Assembly: GCA_964508025.1 (NCBI GenBank)
Contig: CAZDSF010000005.1
Span: 24,508-88,507, forward strand
Source: JAAZNO01 sp964508025
GTDB taxonomy: Bacteria > Chloroflexota > Anaerolineae > B4-G1 > SLSP01
Reading direction: 5' to 3'
DNA: 64,000 nucleotides
Within the stretch, counting starts at the first letter, position 1. Each line of letters begins with the position of its first letter. The position numbers were made by a program, and so were the translations under genes. This document shows positions 6,968 to 16,683 of the stretch, piece after piece. Under the pieces are notes generated by a model, which was not told where the DNA came from, ran no database searches, and saw nothing but the letters and a program-made list of their open reading frames with translations.

Positions 6968-9538
6968 TCACGGCGAGAGTTGTTGCCTCAGCGTAAGCGG
7001 TAAATATACCTTATAGCCGTTGACGTAGGCCGCGCGGATGTACACGGCGCCGAGACCATCAGCGATGCGCGCCCGGTTGACGGCGACCGGCGCGGCGCCG
7101 GTGGTGGAGGTGAGGGCGGCGCTGTAGGTGAGCGTGACCACGGCTCCGGCAGCCACCGTCCCGTTCCAGGTGAGCGTCTGCCCGGCGACGACGGGCGCGG
7201 CGCCCGCGCTGGCTTGCGGCGCTCCGTGGAAAAGCAGCGCAGCAGGCAGCGTATCGGTGACGCGCGCGCTGGCCGCCAGGACGCCGCTGTTGACCAGCCG
7301 CACCGTGAACGTGACCACCTCACCCACCACGGCCCGCTCCGGCGCAACAGTCTTGGTCGAAGGCTCAAGATTGGGGCGCGGCGGGACGGCAGCGCAGACC
7401 ACGAAGCCATCGCTGTTGCCGTTGAACGTCGTGTCATAAGCGCCGGCTGTAATGAGCGCATCGCCATAGATCGTATTGCCGGCCACGCACGCGGTCTGCG
7501 CATCGGCGGCGGCAATGCCGCGCCCGTTATGTCCGCTCAGATAGGTGCTGTAGATCAAATCCGCCGCGCCCTGCCCTTGCAGGCGCAGGCGGGTCAGAAA
7601 CGCATCCCGCTCGCCGTTGCGGAAGCCCTGCTGCGCGTCCGCCGTCTTGGGGAAGTCGGAAGAGGCTGTCGCGCCGGTCACAAGCACATCGCCATTGGGC
7701 AGCAGCGCAATCCCGCCGAAGTCATCGGTCATATCGTAATGGTCGCCCTCGGCCATAGCCCCGCCCAGGAACGTCCCGTAGCGCAGGTCGGCGTTTCCCT
7801 GCCCGCCAGGGTGCAATTGGATGACAAACGCATCGAACCGCGCGCTGTTGCAATTGCCATCGCTGCCGCAGGTGGTGTCGAATGCGCCCGTCGTGGTGGG
7901 GAAATTGGGGCTGCGCGTCGCGCCAGTGACGTAGATCAGACCGGCAGCGTCCACCGCAATCCTATAGCCCACGTCGTAGTTGCTCCCATCCAGATAGGTG
8001 CTGTACCGGAGATCGCTTGCGCCGCCGCCCGTCGGGTTGATTTTGGCGACAAAAGCCGAGCGATCGTCGCTGCGCGTGGCGGCATAAGCGCCCGCCGTGA
8101 TGGGGAAATCGCCGTAGCTGTTGTAGATGTGCCCGGTAAGGTAAGCATTGCCGACGCTATCCACCGCGAGAGCATACGCACTCACGCTGTTGCTGTTGCC
8201 AAAGTAGGTGCTGTAGACCAAATCGCTCGCGCCGCCGCCCGCCGGATTCAGCACGGTCAGGAACGCATCCTGAAGACTGCCCTGCGATCCGGCATAAGTT
8301 CGATCATAAGCGCCGGCGGTCGTGGGAAAATCTGTGGAGCTGGTGCTACCGGCGATGTAGATACGCCCGTTGTGTACCGCAATGCCCCAGCCTTCATCAT
8401 CGAAGCGATTGGCGCCGTTGAAGTACCGTCCCGATCCGCCCAGATAGCTGCTGTAGGCCAGCGCGCCGGTGGGCGTGAGCCTGGTGACGAAGGCATCGCC
8501 ATATTGCCGCGAGGTAGTTGGCCCGTTATACGTGCGGTCATAAGCGCCGGCGGTCGTGGGAAAGTCGCCGGAACAGGTAATGCCGGTGACATAAGCAAAG
8601 CCGCCGGCGTCCACGGCAATGGCGTTGCCGCGTTCGGCATCATAGTTGCTGGTGTAGCTGCCGCCCAAATAGGTGCTGTAGATCAGCGTCCTGCCATCGG
8701 CGGCGAGGCGAGTCACAAAGGCATCTTCGCTGCCGCTGACCGTCACCGCACCGGTGGTGCGCGGGAAAGCGGCGCTGCGGGTCATGCCGGTGACGTAAAC
8801 GCTACCGTCATTGCCAACGGCAACCGCGCGCGCTTCGTCATCGCCGCTGCCGCCGAGGTAGGTCCCGAAGAGACCGGTCCCGGCCAAAAGCGCCGCCGCG
8901 CTGGCAGGGCTTTCCGGGGCGCGGGCGTCCAACTGCGCCACATCGCCCTGGATCGCCGTCGCGGCCAATGGCAACTGGAGCGCGCCCAACGCCGTGTGAA
9001 TCTGCAACCCGGCGCGGTCGGCCTGCAACGCCTCCGCGCCCTCGACGCGCACCGCGAGCGTCTCCACGGCCGTCACCCGCCAGGCCAGGCCCGCGCCGCG
9101 CCCATCGAGCTCCAGCGCCGCGCCGGGAGCTACCCCCTCGATGCGCACCGCTTGCCAGAGCGGGACGTCTGCCCGCCAGATCGCCGGATCGCCGCGGTAA
9201 TAGTTCAGCCGACCGGGAGCGCGCTGCAAGGGGGTGAAGCGCAAAGCGGCGCCTTCCGGGAAGGTCAGGCGCACGACTGCCGCGCGCGCGCTCCCTGGCT
9301 CAACCTGCATCAGCCACAGCGCGTCAGCGGCGAGCCACAACATCCCCCCCTCGAACTGCGCCTGGAAACGCACCTCGGCGGGAAATTGCCCCCGATTCTC
9401 CACAAAGACAGTCGCTCCTGCTGCGATCTCGGCCCCAGACGCCGCCTCCGCGACAGCGGGCAGCGGGAGCGGACTCAGCGCACTTGCCAGCAGCGCCGCC
9501 AACGCCAACACTGTGATTCCAACCTGCCATGCTTTCAT
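6968..9538 (-). CDS. Secreted SBBP-repeat (beta-propeller) protein
   Basis: An 856-residue exported protein. A hydrophobic signal peptide (VGITVLALAALLASAL) opens the sequence. FVENRGQFPAEVRFQ starts the beta-rich domain that precedes SBBP repeats. About seven repeats follow, each built as YSTYLGGS, then IAVDxxGxxYVTG, then FPTTAGAYD, as in bacterial beta-propeller repeat proteins. After residue 720 comes a DUF11-like Ig domain (VGEVVTFTVRLVNSG). The protein ends in VYLPLTLRQQLSP, resembling the end of the beta-helix protein at 41739-43499. The ATG at 9538 has GGAGG 6 nt upstream. It may be surface-bound; ligand unknown. Confidence 0.88.
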   Translation of the reverse strand: MKAWQVGITVLALAALLASALSPLPLPAVAEAASGAEIAAGATVFVENRGQFPAEVRFQAQFEGGMLWLAADALWLMQVEPGSARAAVVRLTFPEGAALRFTPLQRAPGRLNYYRGDPAIWRADVPLWQAVRIEGVAPGAALELDGRGAGLAWRVTAVETLAVRVEGAEALQADRAGLQIHTALGALQLPLAATAIQGDVAQLDARAPESPASAAALLAGTGLFGTYLGGSGDDEARAVAVGNDGSVYVTGMTRSAAFPRTTGAVTVSGSEDAFVTRLAADGRTLIYSTYLGGSYTSNYDAERGNAIAVDAGGFAYVTGITCSGDFPTTAGAYDRTYNGPTTSRQYGDAFVTRLTPTGALAYSSYLGGSGRYFNGANRFDDEGWGIAVHNGRIYIAGSTSSTDFPTTAGAYDRTYAGSQGSLQDAFLTVLNPAGGGASDLVYSTYFGNSNSVSAYALAVDSVGNAYLTGHIYNSYGDFPITAGAYAATRSDDRSAFVAKINPTGGGASDLRYSTYLDGSNYDVGYRIAVDAAGLIYVTGATRSPNFPTTTGAFDTTCGSDGNCNSARFDAFVIQLHPGGQGNADLRYGTFLGGAMAEGDHYDMTDDFGGIALLPNGDVLVTGATASSDFPKTADAQQGFRNGERDAFLTRLRLQGQGAADLIYSTYLSGHNGRGIAAADAQTACVAGNTIYGDALITAGAYDTTFNGNSDGFVVCAAVPPRPNLEPSTKTVAPERAVVGEVVTFTVRLVNSGVLAASARVTDTLPAALLFHGAPQASAGAAPVVAGQTLTWNGTVAAGAVVTLTYSAALTSTTGAAPVAVNRARIADGLGAVYIRAAYVNGYKVYLPLTLRQQLSP

Positions 9539-9554
9539 TTTCGACCTCCTGATT

Positions 9555-9776
9555 CTAGTCTGCTGAGATGCTATCCGACCCATCACCCGGCGCCAGCGTC
9601 ACGTTGACCAGCGCCCCGCTCAGATAAGTCGCCAACGCGGTCGCGCTCTCGAAGAGCCAGCACCGCCGCGCGCCGAAAACCTCTTCCAGCATAAAGCGCG
9701 GCGCGCCTTCCTCCTGCCAACAGCGGAGCAGGTACGCCTGATACGAAGCGCGGGCGACGGTCAACACGGATTCCAT
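9555..9776 (-). CDS. Small hypothetical protein divergent to the AfsR-like regulator
   Basis: A 73-residue ORF with a sensible composition: ARASYQAYLLRCWQEEG, then RFMLEEVFGARRCWLFESATALATYLSGAL. The pattern (aromatic start, acidic turn, short helix rich in Ala/Leu) recalls small Chloroflexota proteins encoded next to BTAD-type regulators, a memory-based link that needs a search. It ends 16 bp before the SBBP start and could be co-transcribed with it. No strong ribosome binding site is visible and no known domain is recognised. Confidence 0.55.
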   Translation of the reverse strand: MESVLTVARASYQAYLLRCWQEEGAPRFMLEEVFGARRCWLFESATALATYLSGALVNVTLAPGDGSDSISAD

Positions 9777-9882
9777 GGTTTCATGATACCGGTGCAGCGT
9801 TCGCTAATCGTTCGGAAAACGGTTAGATGCCGGCAGAAATCATGCTACAATAATGCCAATTCCCTGTGCAGCCGATTTGACC

Positions 9883-12800
9883 ATGCCCGAATTTATCATT
9901 CGCCTCACCGGTCCACCGCAGGTGGAACACAACGGCCAGCCGTTGCGCGGCTTCGAGTCGGATAAGGCGCTGGCGGTGCTGGCCTATCTGATTTTGCAGG
10001 GCCGCGCCCTGTCCCGCGAAACGCTGACCGGGCTGTTCTGGGGGGAGCTGTCCCAGGAACGCGCGCAGGGCAATCTCCGCCGCGTGCTGCACAACCTCAC
10101 CCATCTGCTCCCCGGCTGCCTGGAGGTGGAGCGGCGCAGCGTCTGCTTTTGCGCCGTTGATGGCGCCGCCGGCCCATATCTGGTGGATGTGCTGCACTTT
10201 GCCGCCCTCGCTGCCCACGACGATCTCCCCTCCCTGGAAGAGGCCGCGCTGTGGTTGGGCGGGCCGCTCCTGGAGGGATTGACGCTCCGCGACTGCCCGG
10301 ATTTCGAGCTGTGGCTGGCCGGTGAGCGGGAGCGCTGGCTCCATGAGGCGCTGCGGGTGTTGGAGATGCTCGCCGAAGCTCACGCCCGGCGCGGCAACCC
10401 GGCCCGCGCGCTGACCTATGTGGCGCGGATGTTGGCCCTGGCTCCCTGGCGGGAGAAATCGCACCGGCGCAAGATGCTGCTGCTGGCCCGGTTGGGGCAG
10501 CGCAGCGCCGCGCTCAAGCAGTACGCGCAATGTCGCGCCATCCTGGAAGCCGAACTCGGCGTGACGCCGGCGGCAGAGACCGAACGCCTGGTGGAACGCC
10601 TTCGCCAGCAGGCCGCGCCGCTCGCTGCGGCGCAGATCCCCGCGCTTCCGCCGTTGGTGGGCCGACAGGCGGAACTGGCGGAGATCATCTTCCAGTTGAC
10701 CGATCCCGCCTGCCGCCTGCTCACCCTCGTCGGGCCGGGCGGTGTGGGCAAGACGCGCCTGGCGTGGGAAATCGTCGCGCGGTTGGCGCACACTTTCATG
10801 GATGGGGCGACGCTGGTCGCATTGGACGAAGTGTACCAGGCGGAGGCGCTCCCCGGCGCGGTGTTGTTGGCGTTGGGGACGCCCCTCGCGGGGGAGATGC
10901 CGCCCGCTGCTGTGCTGCGCCAGCTGTTGCGCCACCGCGAGGTGCTGTTGGTGCTGGACAACTTCGAGCAGTTGGTGGAACACGCCGCAGAGCTCTCGCA
11001 GTGGTTGCGCGAAGCGCCCGCGCTCAAATTGCTGGTCACGTCGCGCGAGCGGCTGCGCCTGCGCGATGAGTGGGTCTTCCAGGTGGGTGGGTTGAGCCTG
11101 ACCCGCACCGGCGATGCGGTTGCGCTCTTCCGGCAGCGCGCCTGGCAGGCCGGGGGCCTGAGCGCGGCAACGCCGGAGATGCTGGAAGCCATTGCACAGC
11201 TGTGTTCCCTGCTGGCGGGGCTGCCCCTGGGCATCGAGCTGGCTGCCGCGCTGAGCGCGGAGCTGCCGCCGGAGACGCTGCTGGAGCGTCTTCGACACAC
11301 CTTCGATGCGCTGGAATCCCCATTGCGCGATCTGCCCGCGCGCCATCGCAGCCTGCGGGCCGTTTTCGAGACGTCGTGGGCATGGCTCACGCCGGGTGAA
11401 CAGGCGACTTTCCGCCGGCTGGCGGTCTTCCAGGGCGACTTTACGCCAGCAGCCGCGCAGCAGATCACCGGGGCGCCGCGCGGGAAGCTGGATGCGTTGG
11501 TCGCCAAATCGTTGGTGCAGCGTGTGGGCGACCGCATGACTCTCCACGCGCTCACCCGGCAATACGCAGCGGAACGTTTGCAGCAGGCCGAAGACACACC
11601 CGAAACCATTCAGGCCGCCCACGCCGATTATTACCTGTCTCGGCTCCGGCAGGGCGCAGCGGCGTTACGCACCGACACGAACAACATCTACGCGGCGTGG
11701 ACCTGGGCCGTGGCCCGCCGCGAACTAGCACGATTGGATCAGGCGCTCGAGGGCCTGGCTGCGGCCAGCATCACCCTGGGGCTGTATGCCGAGGGTGCAG
11801 CGCACTTTGCCGCCGCCATCGCCGCGCTGGGAACGCCGGATTCGGCGGCGGAGACGCGGCTGCTGGGCCGGCTCCTGGCGCGCGGCGCGGAACTCCTCTA
11901 CCGGCAGAGCCGCCTCGCGGAGGCGCAAGAGCACCTGCTGCGCGCGCTATCTCTGGTACAGGCGGAGGATCCCGCCGAGGCCGCTTATTGCCTGCACAAC
12001 CTCAGCTACGTGGCCTATCTCCAGGCGCGCTTCGAGGAAGCAGTGGCGTATGCCCGTCGCAGTCTCGCGCTGAGCGCAGCGCTGGAACGGCCCATTCACA
12101 GCGCGGTGGCCTATAACCATCTGGGGATGGCCTATCACCGGCTGGGACAGACGGCGCAGGCCCGCGAGAGCTATGAGCGTGCGCTATCCCTGTTCCGCCA
12201 GCACGAACCGGGACGCGGGCTGGCGCTCACCCTCAACAACCTGGCGAATCTGCTGCTGGAATCCGCAGAATGGCCGGCGGCGGAGGGGCTGTACCGCGAG
12301 AGCCTGGCGCTTTCCGAGCAGTTGCAGTACACGCATGGGCGCGCGCTTGCGCTCAACAATCTCAGCTATGTGCTGCACCGGCAGGGCCAAAACGCCGCAG
12401 CCGAGGCGTTGGCGCAGGAGGAACTGGCTCTGGTGCAACAGATGGGCGACGCGCTCAGCGAGGCCGGTTCGTTGGACACGCTGGGGATGCTGGCGTTAGC
12501 GCAAGGCGACGCGGCGCGCGCGGAGGGCTATCACACGGCCAGCCTCAGGTTGTGCCGGGAATTGGAGAATCCCTGGGGCAGCGCCACGGAGCTCAACGCT
12601 CTGGGGCAGCTGGCGCTGTTGCGCGAAGCGTTCCCTGCTGCCCGCGCCCACTTTACGGAAGCCGCACGGCTGGCCCTCAGCATCGAGGCGACGCCGGTAG
12701 CCCTGGCCGCGTTGGCGGGGGCAGCTGCCGCTTTGCAGGGCGAGGGCGACGCGCGCCTGGCTCTGGCGCTGTTCACCTGCGTCGCGCACCATCCAGCAGC

Positions 12801-12915
12801 CACGGCGGACTTGCGCGCTGAGTCTACCGAACGCTGTGCGGCGTTGCGCGCGCGGGTCGGGGAGGATGGCGTCGTGTGGACGTTGCCGGAGGCGGTCAGG
12901 ATACTGGCGTCTTGA
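9883..12915 (+). CDS. AfsR/SARP-like transcriptional activator with BTAD, NB-ARC and TPR domains
   Basis: About 1010 residues. Residues 1-90 form an OmpR-like winged helix (FIIRLTGPPQVEHNGQPL, ALAVLAYLIL). Residues 95-235 are the bacterial transcriptional activation domain (LEEAALWL, YVARMLALAPWREKSHRR). A Walker A motif GPGGVGKTRLA lies near residue 285 and a Walker B VLLVLDNFEQL near 355, as in NB-ARC/STAND ATPases. Several TPR units follow from about residue 660 to 950 (YNHLGMAYHRLGQ, LNNLANLLLES, LNNLSYVLHRQGQ). The start at 9883 begins just before the conserved winged-helix strand; an ATG at 9853 is the alternative. It runs divergently from the SBBP unit, so it may control it (inference). 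Confidence 0.9.
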   Translation: MPEFIIRLTGPPQVEHNGQPLRGFESDKALAVLAYLILQGRALSRETLTGLFWGELSQERAQGNLRRVLHNLTHLLPGCLEVERRSVCFCAVDGAAGPYLVDVLHFAALAAHDDLPSLEEAALWLGGPLLEGLTLRDCPDFELWLAGERERWLHEALRVLEMLAEAHARRGNPARALTYVARMLALAPWREKSHRRKMLLLARLGQRSAALKQYAQCRAILEAELGVTPAAETERLVERLRQQAAPLAAAQIPALPPLVGRQAELAEIIFQLTDPACRLLTLVGPGGVGKTRLAWEIVARLAHTFMDGATLVALDEVYQAEALPGAVLLALGTPLAGEMPPAAVLRQLLRHREVLLVLDNFEQLVEHAAELSQWLREAPALKLLVTSRERLRLRDEWVFQVGGLSLTRTGDAVALFRQRAWQAGGLSAATPEMLEAIAQLCSLLAGLPLGIELAAALSAELPPETLLERLRHTFDALESPLRDLPARHRSLRAVFETSWAWLTPGEQATFRRLAVFQGDFTPAAAQQITGAPRGKLDALVAKSLVQRVGDRMTLHALTRQYAAERLQQAEDTPETIQAAHADYYLSRLRQGAAALRTDTNNIYAAWTWAVARRELARLDQALEGLAAASITLGLYAEGAAHFAAAIAALGTPDSAAETRLLGRLLARGAELLYRQSRLAEAQEHLLRALSLVQAEDPAEAAYCLHNLSYVAYLQARFEEAVAYARRSLALSAALERPIHSAVAYNHLGMAYHRLGQTAQARESYERALSLFRQHEPGRGLALTLNNLANLLLESAEWPAAEGLYRESLALSEQLQYTHGRALALNNLSYVLHRQGQNAAAEALAQEELALVQQMGDALSEAGSLDTLGMLALAQGDAARAEGYHTASLRLCRELENPWGSATELNALGQLALLREAFPAARAHFTEAARLALSIEATPVALAALAGAAAALQGEGDARLALALFTCVAHHPAATADLRAESTERCAALRARVGEDGVVWTLPEAVRILAS

Positions 12916-12950
12916 GCGCGGGAATCAAGTTTCCATACTGCGCTAACCAA

Positions 12951-12983
12951 AACGGCTGGCCCACGCCAGGCGAGCCAGCCGTT
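12951..12983 (-). terminator. Hairpin between convergent genes
   Basis: AACGGCTGGC (12951-12960) pairs with GCCAGCCGTT (12974-12983). On the minus strand it is followed by TTTT, so it should end agmatine deiminase transcription (the 14111-13008 direction reads past it). It may also act on the plus-strand regulator. Confidence 0.7.
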
Positions 12984-13007
12984 ATTCCAGGGCAAACGCT
13001 GGTCGCT

Positions 13008-14102
13008 TCAGCCGCGCGGCTGTTGTTGCGTGATGCAGTGAATGTTGCCGCCGCCGAGTAGGATTTCGCGCGCCGGCGCGCCGACCACCTGGCGTTGGGG
13101 GAAGAGCGCCTGTAATTGCGCCAGCGCCGCCGCATCGTGCGGATCGTCGAAGGTGGGGACAATCACGCCGCCGTTGCTGATGAGGAAGTTGATGTACGAT
13201 GCCGCCATGCGGTCGCCTTCCTTGCGGGGCAACGTGCCATCCACCGAATCCACGCCGGCGGCCTCTTCCGCCGTGATGATGATCGGATTGGGCTGGTGAA
13301 TCTTGTGGATTTCCAGCGCGCGCCCGCGGGCATCGGTGGCTTGTTTGAGAATCTCGTAGTTCTCCAGCGAAATGGCGTACTGCGGATCATCCCGATCTTC
13401 CGTCCAGGTGAGGGCTACCACGCCGGGGCGGATGTAGCAGCAGAGATTATCAACATGTCCGCTGGTCTCGTCGTTGTAAACGCCGCGCTCCAGCCAGATG
13501 ATGGTCTCCACGTTGAGATAGTCTTTGAGAAGGGTTTCGATTTCGTTCTGGCTCAGAGCCGGGTTGCGGTTAGGATTGAGCAGGCATTCCCGCGTTGTGA
13601 TCAGCGTCCCCTCGCCATCAACATGGATAGAGCCGCCTTCGAGCACGAGCGGCGCTTTGTAACGCGGGACGCGCTCGAGCTCGGCGATTTTCTGCGCGAC
13701 CAACGCATCCTGATCCCAGGGGAAATAGAGACCGCCATTGAGACCGCCCCAGGCATTGAAATCCCAATCCACCAGGCGCACCTGCCCTGCCGCATTGACC
13801 ACGAACGTTGGCCCGCAATCGCGGACCCACGCATCATTGCAGGCTAGTTCGACAACGCGGACTTCCGGCGGCAGCAGGTGCCGCGCGTTGAGGAATTGTC
13901 CACAGGAGACGCCCATCGTCACCGGGGTAAAGCGCGCGATGGCTGTGGCCACGTTCACGAACACGCGCTGGGCGGGCTTGGCGCCCAGCCTCCAGTTATC
14001 TGGACGCTCGGGCCAGAGCATCCATACCTGGGCCTGCGGCTCGAACTCACCGGGCATTCGAAAGTCATCCGCTTTGGGGGTACTGGTTAATGTCTGTGTC
14101 AT
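13008..14102 (-). CDS. aguA: Agmatine deiminase
   Basis: A 364-residue guanidine-modifying enzyme that hydrolyses agmatine to N-carbamoylputrescine and ammonia in the cytoplasm. MPGEFEPQAQVWMLWPERPDNWR is shared across AguA proteins in shortened form at the start. NDAWVRDCGPTFV, LEGGSIHVDGEG and ETSGHVDN hold substrate-binding and catalytic Asp, Glu and His residues. GGGNIHCITQQ carries the nucleophilic cysteine close to the end. Length is normal. It is the last gene of the carbamoyltransferase-permease-deiminase unit, 8 bp after the permease stop. Confidence 0.95.
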   Translation of the reverse strand: MTQTLTSTPKADDFRMPGEFEPQAQVWMLWPERPDNWRLGAKPAQRVFVNVATAIARFTPVTMGVSCGQFLNARHLLPPEVRVVELACNDAWVRDCGPTFVVNAAGQVRLVDWDFNAWGGLNGGLYFPWDQDALVAQKIAELERVPRYKAPLVLEGGSIHVDGEGTLITTRECLLNPNRNPALSQNEIETLLKDYLNVETIIWLERGVYNDETSGHVDNLCCYIRPGVVALTWTEDRDDPQYAISLENYEILKQATDARGRALEIHKIHQPNPIIITAEEAAGVDSVDGTLPRKEGDRMAASYINFLISNGGVIVPTFDDPHDAAALAQLQALFPQRQVVGAPAREILLGGGNIHCITQQQPRG

Positions 14103-14110
14103 GTTAACTC

Positions 14111-15517
14111 CTATGCGCGCGCCTTCTCACGTTCGGCGACTTTGAGTAACACTTCGCCCACTACGATGGTGAGCAGCACGCCGATGAGCACGGGCGCAGC
14201 AAAGGCCCAATCTATCGGCTCGCCGGGAATCCAGATGAAAAAGATCACAGCCTGCACAATGAAAAGTTCACAGAGCACGGCCATCAGCCACGCCAGCGTT
14301 GGGCCGCCGGGCACGCGATAGGGCCGCGCGGCGCCCGGATCGCTCCAGCGCAGCTTGAGGAAGGCCGGGAACATGGCGAGGTACGGCAGCAGGAAGACCA
14401 TCGAACTGAATGCGAAGAGCGTCCAGAAGAGATCCTCGGCGGCGCCGGCCATGAAGCCGTAGATGAGCAGCACAATGGTTGAGACGCTGCCGGTGATGAT
14501 GAAAGCGCTGACCGGCGTTTTGAATCTGGGATGCTCCCGCCCGAAGATGGCGGGCAACTCGTTCGCCTTGGCGGCCTCAGCGGCGGTGCTGTTCGCGCCG
14601 ATGGTCCAGGTAATCATGTTCGCCAGGAAGGTGTAGAGGGCGCCAAGGCCCAGCAGGGTCACGATCAAGCCGCCGACGCCGGAATCGCCGAAGATGATCT
14701 TGAGGGTATCAATAATGCCCTCGACCAGACCCAGATCATCCAGCGGCACAGCCATCAACATACCGAGGGTGCCCAGCAGGTAGAATACGGCAATGAGCAC
14801 ACCGGAAACTATGATGGCGCGGGGGATGGACTTGCCGGGATTTTCCAGGGCATCGCCGACGCCGGACATGAGTTCGAAACCCATGAAGTTGTAGACGATG
14901 ACGGGTAGAAACCAGAGGCCCGCGTCGAGGGTGGGGAGCATCGCACCGAAAGAGAGATCGTTTGCCACGCCGTTCTTCCCGGCGTAGACAAAAGCGCCGA
15001 TGCCGATAACCACCATGATCAGCGCCTTGAGGAAGGCCCCGATGTTGGGCACCCACTTGGAGACGTTGAGCGCCCGCGTACCGATCCAGACCGTGATCCA
15101 GCTCATCACTACGCCGAGGATGATCTGTGGCCACAACCCCATATCGGGGACGAAGAGCTGGGCGAACATGCCGGCAAAGAGTACGTAGACCGAGGGCATC
15201 CACAGCGCCACGTTGATCCAGTAGAGCCAGGTGGCGCGGGCGGCCCACTTCTCGCCGAAGGCATTGCGCACCCAGATGTAAAGCCCGCCCTCTTCCGGGT
15301 AGGTTGTGCCCAGTTCCGCCGTGATCAACCCGTAGGGGATGAAAAACAGCACCAGTGTGATGATCCACCATGCGATGGAAGGCGCGCCGATGGCGGCTGA
15401 GGGCGCTAACGTGTCAATGACGAGGATGGCGCAGACGGTAAACAGTGTCATATCGAGGGCGCGCATGGCCTTTTTGAGGCCGCCGCCCTTGGCTTGCGCT
15501 TGATTCTTCATGGTCAT
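14111..15517 (-). CDS. aguD: APC-family transporter, probable agmatine/putrescine antiporter
   Basis: A 468-residue amino acid-polyamine-organocation transporter with about twelve helices. The N-terminus has KAMRALDMTLFTVCAILVIDT. Helix 1 and 2 segments (PSAAIGAPSIAWW, GLITAELGTTYPEEGGLYIWV) match the APC substrate-binding unwound helix and following motif. The relatives closest in my memory are the glutamate/GABA and agmatine antiporters. Between a putrescine carbamoyltransferase and an agmatine deiminase the likely exchange is agmatine in, putrescine out; this is inference from context. An AGGA site precedes the ATG at 15517, and a second ATG six nt later is also possible. Confidence 0.82.
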   Translation of the reverse strand: MTMKNQAQAKGGGLKKAMRALDMTLFTVCAILVIDTLAPSAAIGAPSIAWWIITLVLFFIPYGLITAELGTTYPEEGGLYIWVRNAFGEKWAARATWLYWINVALWMPSVYVLFAGMFAQLFVPDMGLWPQIILGVVMSWITVWIGTRALNVSKWVPNIGAFLKALIMVVIGIGAFVYAGKNGVANDLSFGAMLPTLDAGLWFLPVIVYNFMGFELMSGVGDALENPGKSIPRAIIVSGVLIAVFYLLGTLGMLMAVPLDDLGLVEGIIDTLKIIFGDSGVGGLIVTLLGLGALYTFLANMITWTIGANSTAAEAAKANELPAIFGREHPRFKTPVSAFIITGSVSTIVLLIYGFMAGAAEDLFWTLFAFSSMVFLLPYLAMFPAFLKLRWSDPGAARPYRVPGGPTLAWLMAVLCELFIVQAVIFFIWIPGEPIDWAFAAPVLIGVLLTIVVGEVLLKVAEREKARA

Positions 15518-15541
15518 GGTTCCTTTTAGGTTCGCAGAGCG

Positions 15542-16561
15542 CTAGCGGAGCGCCATTTGATTCAGGAACGATTCGATCTGGCCCTGATAATAGGCTTTCA
15601 AGGCTGCCGAAGGACGGGGCAGCCGGGGATAGAGCAACCAGGCCAGGATGCCTTTCTCGGCGTGCAGGCGGTTCTCCGCCTGATCGAAGATGATGGATTG
15701 CGGGGAGTCCAGCACTTCATCGGTGGCTTCGACGCCCCGAGAGGCCGGCAGACAGTGCATCACTTTGCAGGTAGGGGGCGCTTTTTTGAGCAGCTCCATG
15801 TTGACCTGGTAAGTGGGCATGAACGCAGCGCGCCGCTCGGGAATCTCGTCTTCCTGGCCCACCCACCACCAGAGATCAGTATAGATGAAGTCTGCATGTG
15901 CCACCGCTGCCGCCACATCCTCCGTAATGGTCAACGTCCCGCCGGACTCGGCGCAGTTGGCCTCCGCGAGCGCGCGCCAGGCTGCCGGAGGTTGGTAGGC
16001 TTTGGGGGCGGCATGGGTAAAATTCATTCCCAATCTGGTACAGATGAACATCAGCGAGCTGAGCACATTGGTGGCGTCGCCCACGAAGGTCACGTTGAGA
16101 TCTTCCACGGCCAGGCCTTCCGGCAGGTGCTCGATCATCGTGGTGACATCGCAGATCACCTGGGTGGGGTGGTTGTAGTCGGTCAGCCCGTTGATGACGG
16201 GCACGGTAGCATATTGGGCTAATCCCAGCATCGTCTCATGCTTGAGCGCGCGGAGGAAGATGCCATCGCACATGCGGGAGAGCACCTGCGCTGTATCGCC
16301 CAGCGTCTCACGCACGCCCAGATGAATCTCGCCGGGTTTGAGATAGAGCGCATGGCCGCCCAGTTCCGTCATCGCCACCTCGAAGGAGACGCGCGTGCGG
16401 GTGGAAGGTTCCTCGAAGATCATGGCGAGAGAAGCGCCTTCCAACAGCCGGGGCGTGCAGCCTTGTTTGTCGGCCTCTTTGATCAAGAGTATTAGATTGA
16501 TAAGATCCAACAACTCTGCCTTGGTAAAATCCTGAACCGTGATAAAATGCTTTACTGTCAT
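15542..16561 (-). CDS. ptcA: Putrescine (ornithine-type) carbamoyltransferase
   Basis: A 339-residue transcarbamoylase. STRTRVSFE is the carbamoyl-phosphate site, HPTQ and HCLPASRG are the other conserved active-site segments. The region after YTDLWWW lacks the SMG loop that binds ornithine in OTCases, and the protein ends in an extended C-terminal helix region, both features of putrescine carbamoyltransferase. In the reverse direction it splits N-carbamoylputrescine into putrescine and carbamoyl phosphate. An AGGAGG stands 5 nt before the ATG. It leads the unit with the antiporter and agmatine deiminase. No carbamate kinase gene is seen, so ATP recovery would need a distant gene. Confidence 0.88.
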   Translation of the reverse strand: MTVKHFITVQDFTKAELLDLINLILLIKEADKQGCTPRLLEGASLAMIFEEPSTRTRVSFEVAMTELGGHALYLKPGEIHLGVRETLGDTAQVLSRMCDGIFLRALKHETMLGLAQYATVPVINGLTDYNHPTQVICDVTTMIEHLPEGLAVEDLNVTFVGDATNVLSSLMFICTRLGMNFTHAAPKAYQPPAAWRALAEANCAESGGTLTITEDVAAAVAHADFIYTDLWWWVGQEDEIPERRAAFMPTYQVNMELLKKAPPTCKVMHCLPASRGVEATDEVLDSPQSIIFDQAENRLHAEKGILAWLLYPRLPRPSAALKAYYQGQIESFLNQMALR

Positions 16562-16590
16562 CCTGACCTCCTGTGTTTATGTCTTACGGC

Positions 16591-16608
16591 AAATTGGTCT
16601 GCCAATTT
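16591..16608. promoter_or_regulatory. Inverted repeat upstream of ptcA, possible operator
   Basis: AAATTGG-TCTG-CCAATTT is perfect over 7 bp and lies about 30 bp upstream of the ptcA start. It could bind the AsnC/Lrp-type regulator encoded just upstream. No match to a known Lrp consensus is claimed. Confidence 0.5.
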
Positions 16609-16683
16609 CGTTGACTTGCCCAGCGCAAGGAAACGCCCGCGCAGGGACGTGTTTCTGACAAATCCGGGTTGGGTTGACGATCA

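Noticed and set aside
7214..9607. Plus-strand open frame of about 797 codons across the SBBP gene
   Set aside because: It is antisense to a protein with signal peptide and clear repeats. Its residues are Arg/Gly/Ala-rich with no family motif, as expected of a high-GC shadow frame.
9823..11622. Minus-strand open frame of about 599 codons inside the AfsR-like gene
   Set aside because: It lies opposite well-defined BTAD and NB-ARC domains, is rich in Gln/Arg, and has no start signal or motif.
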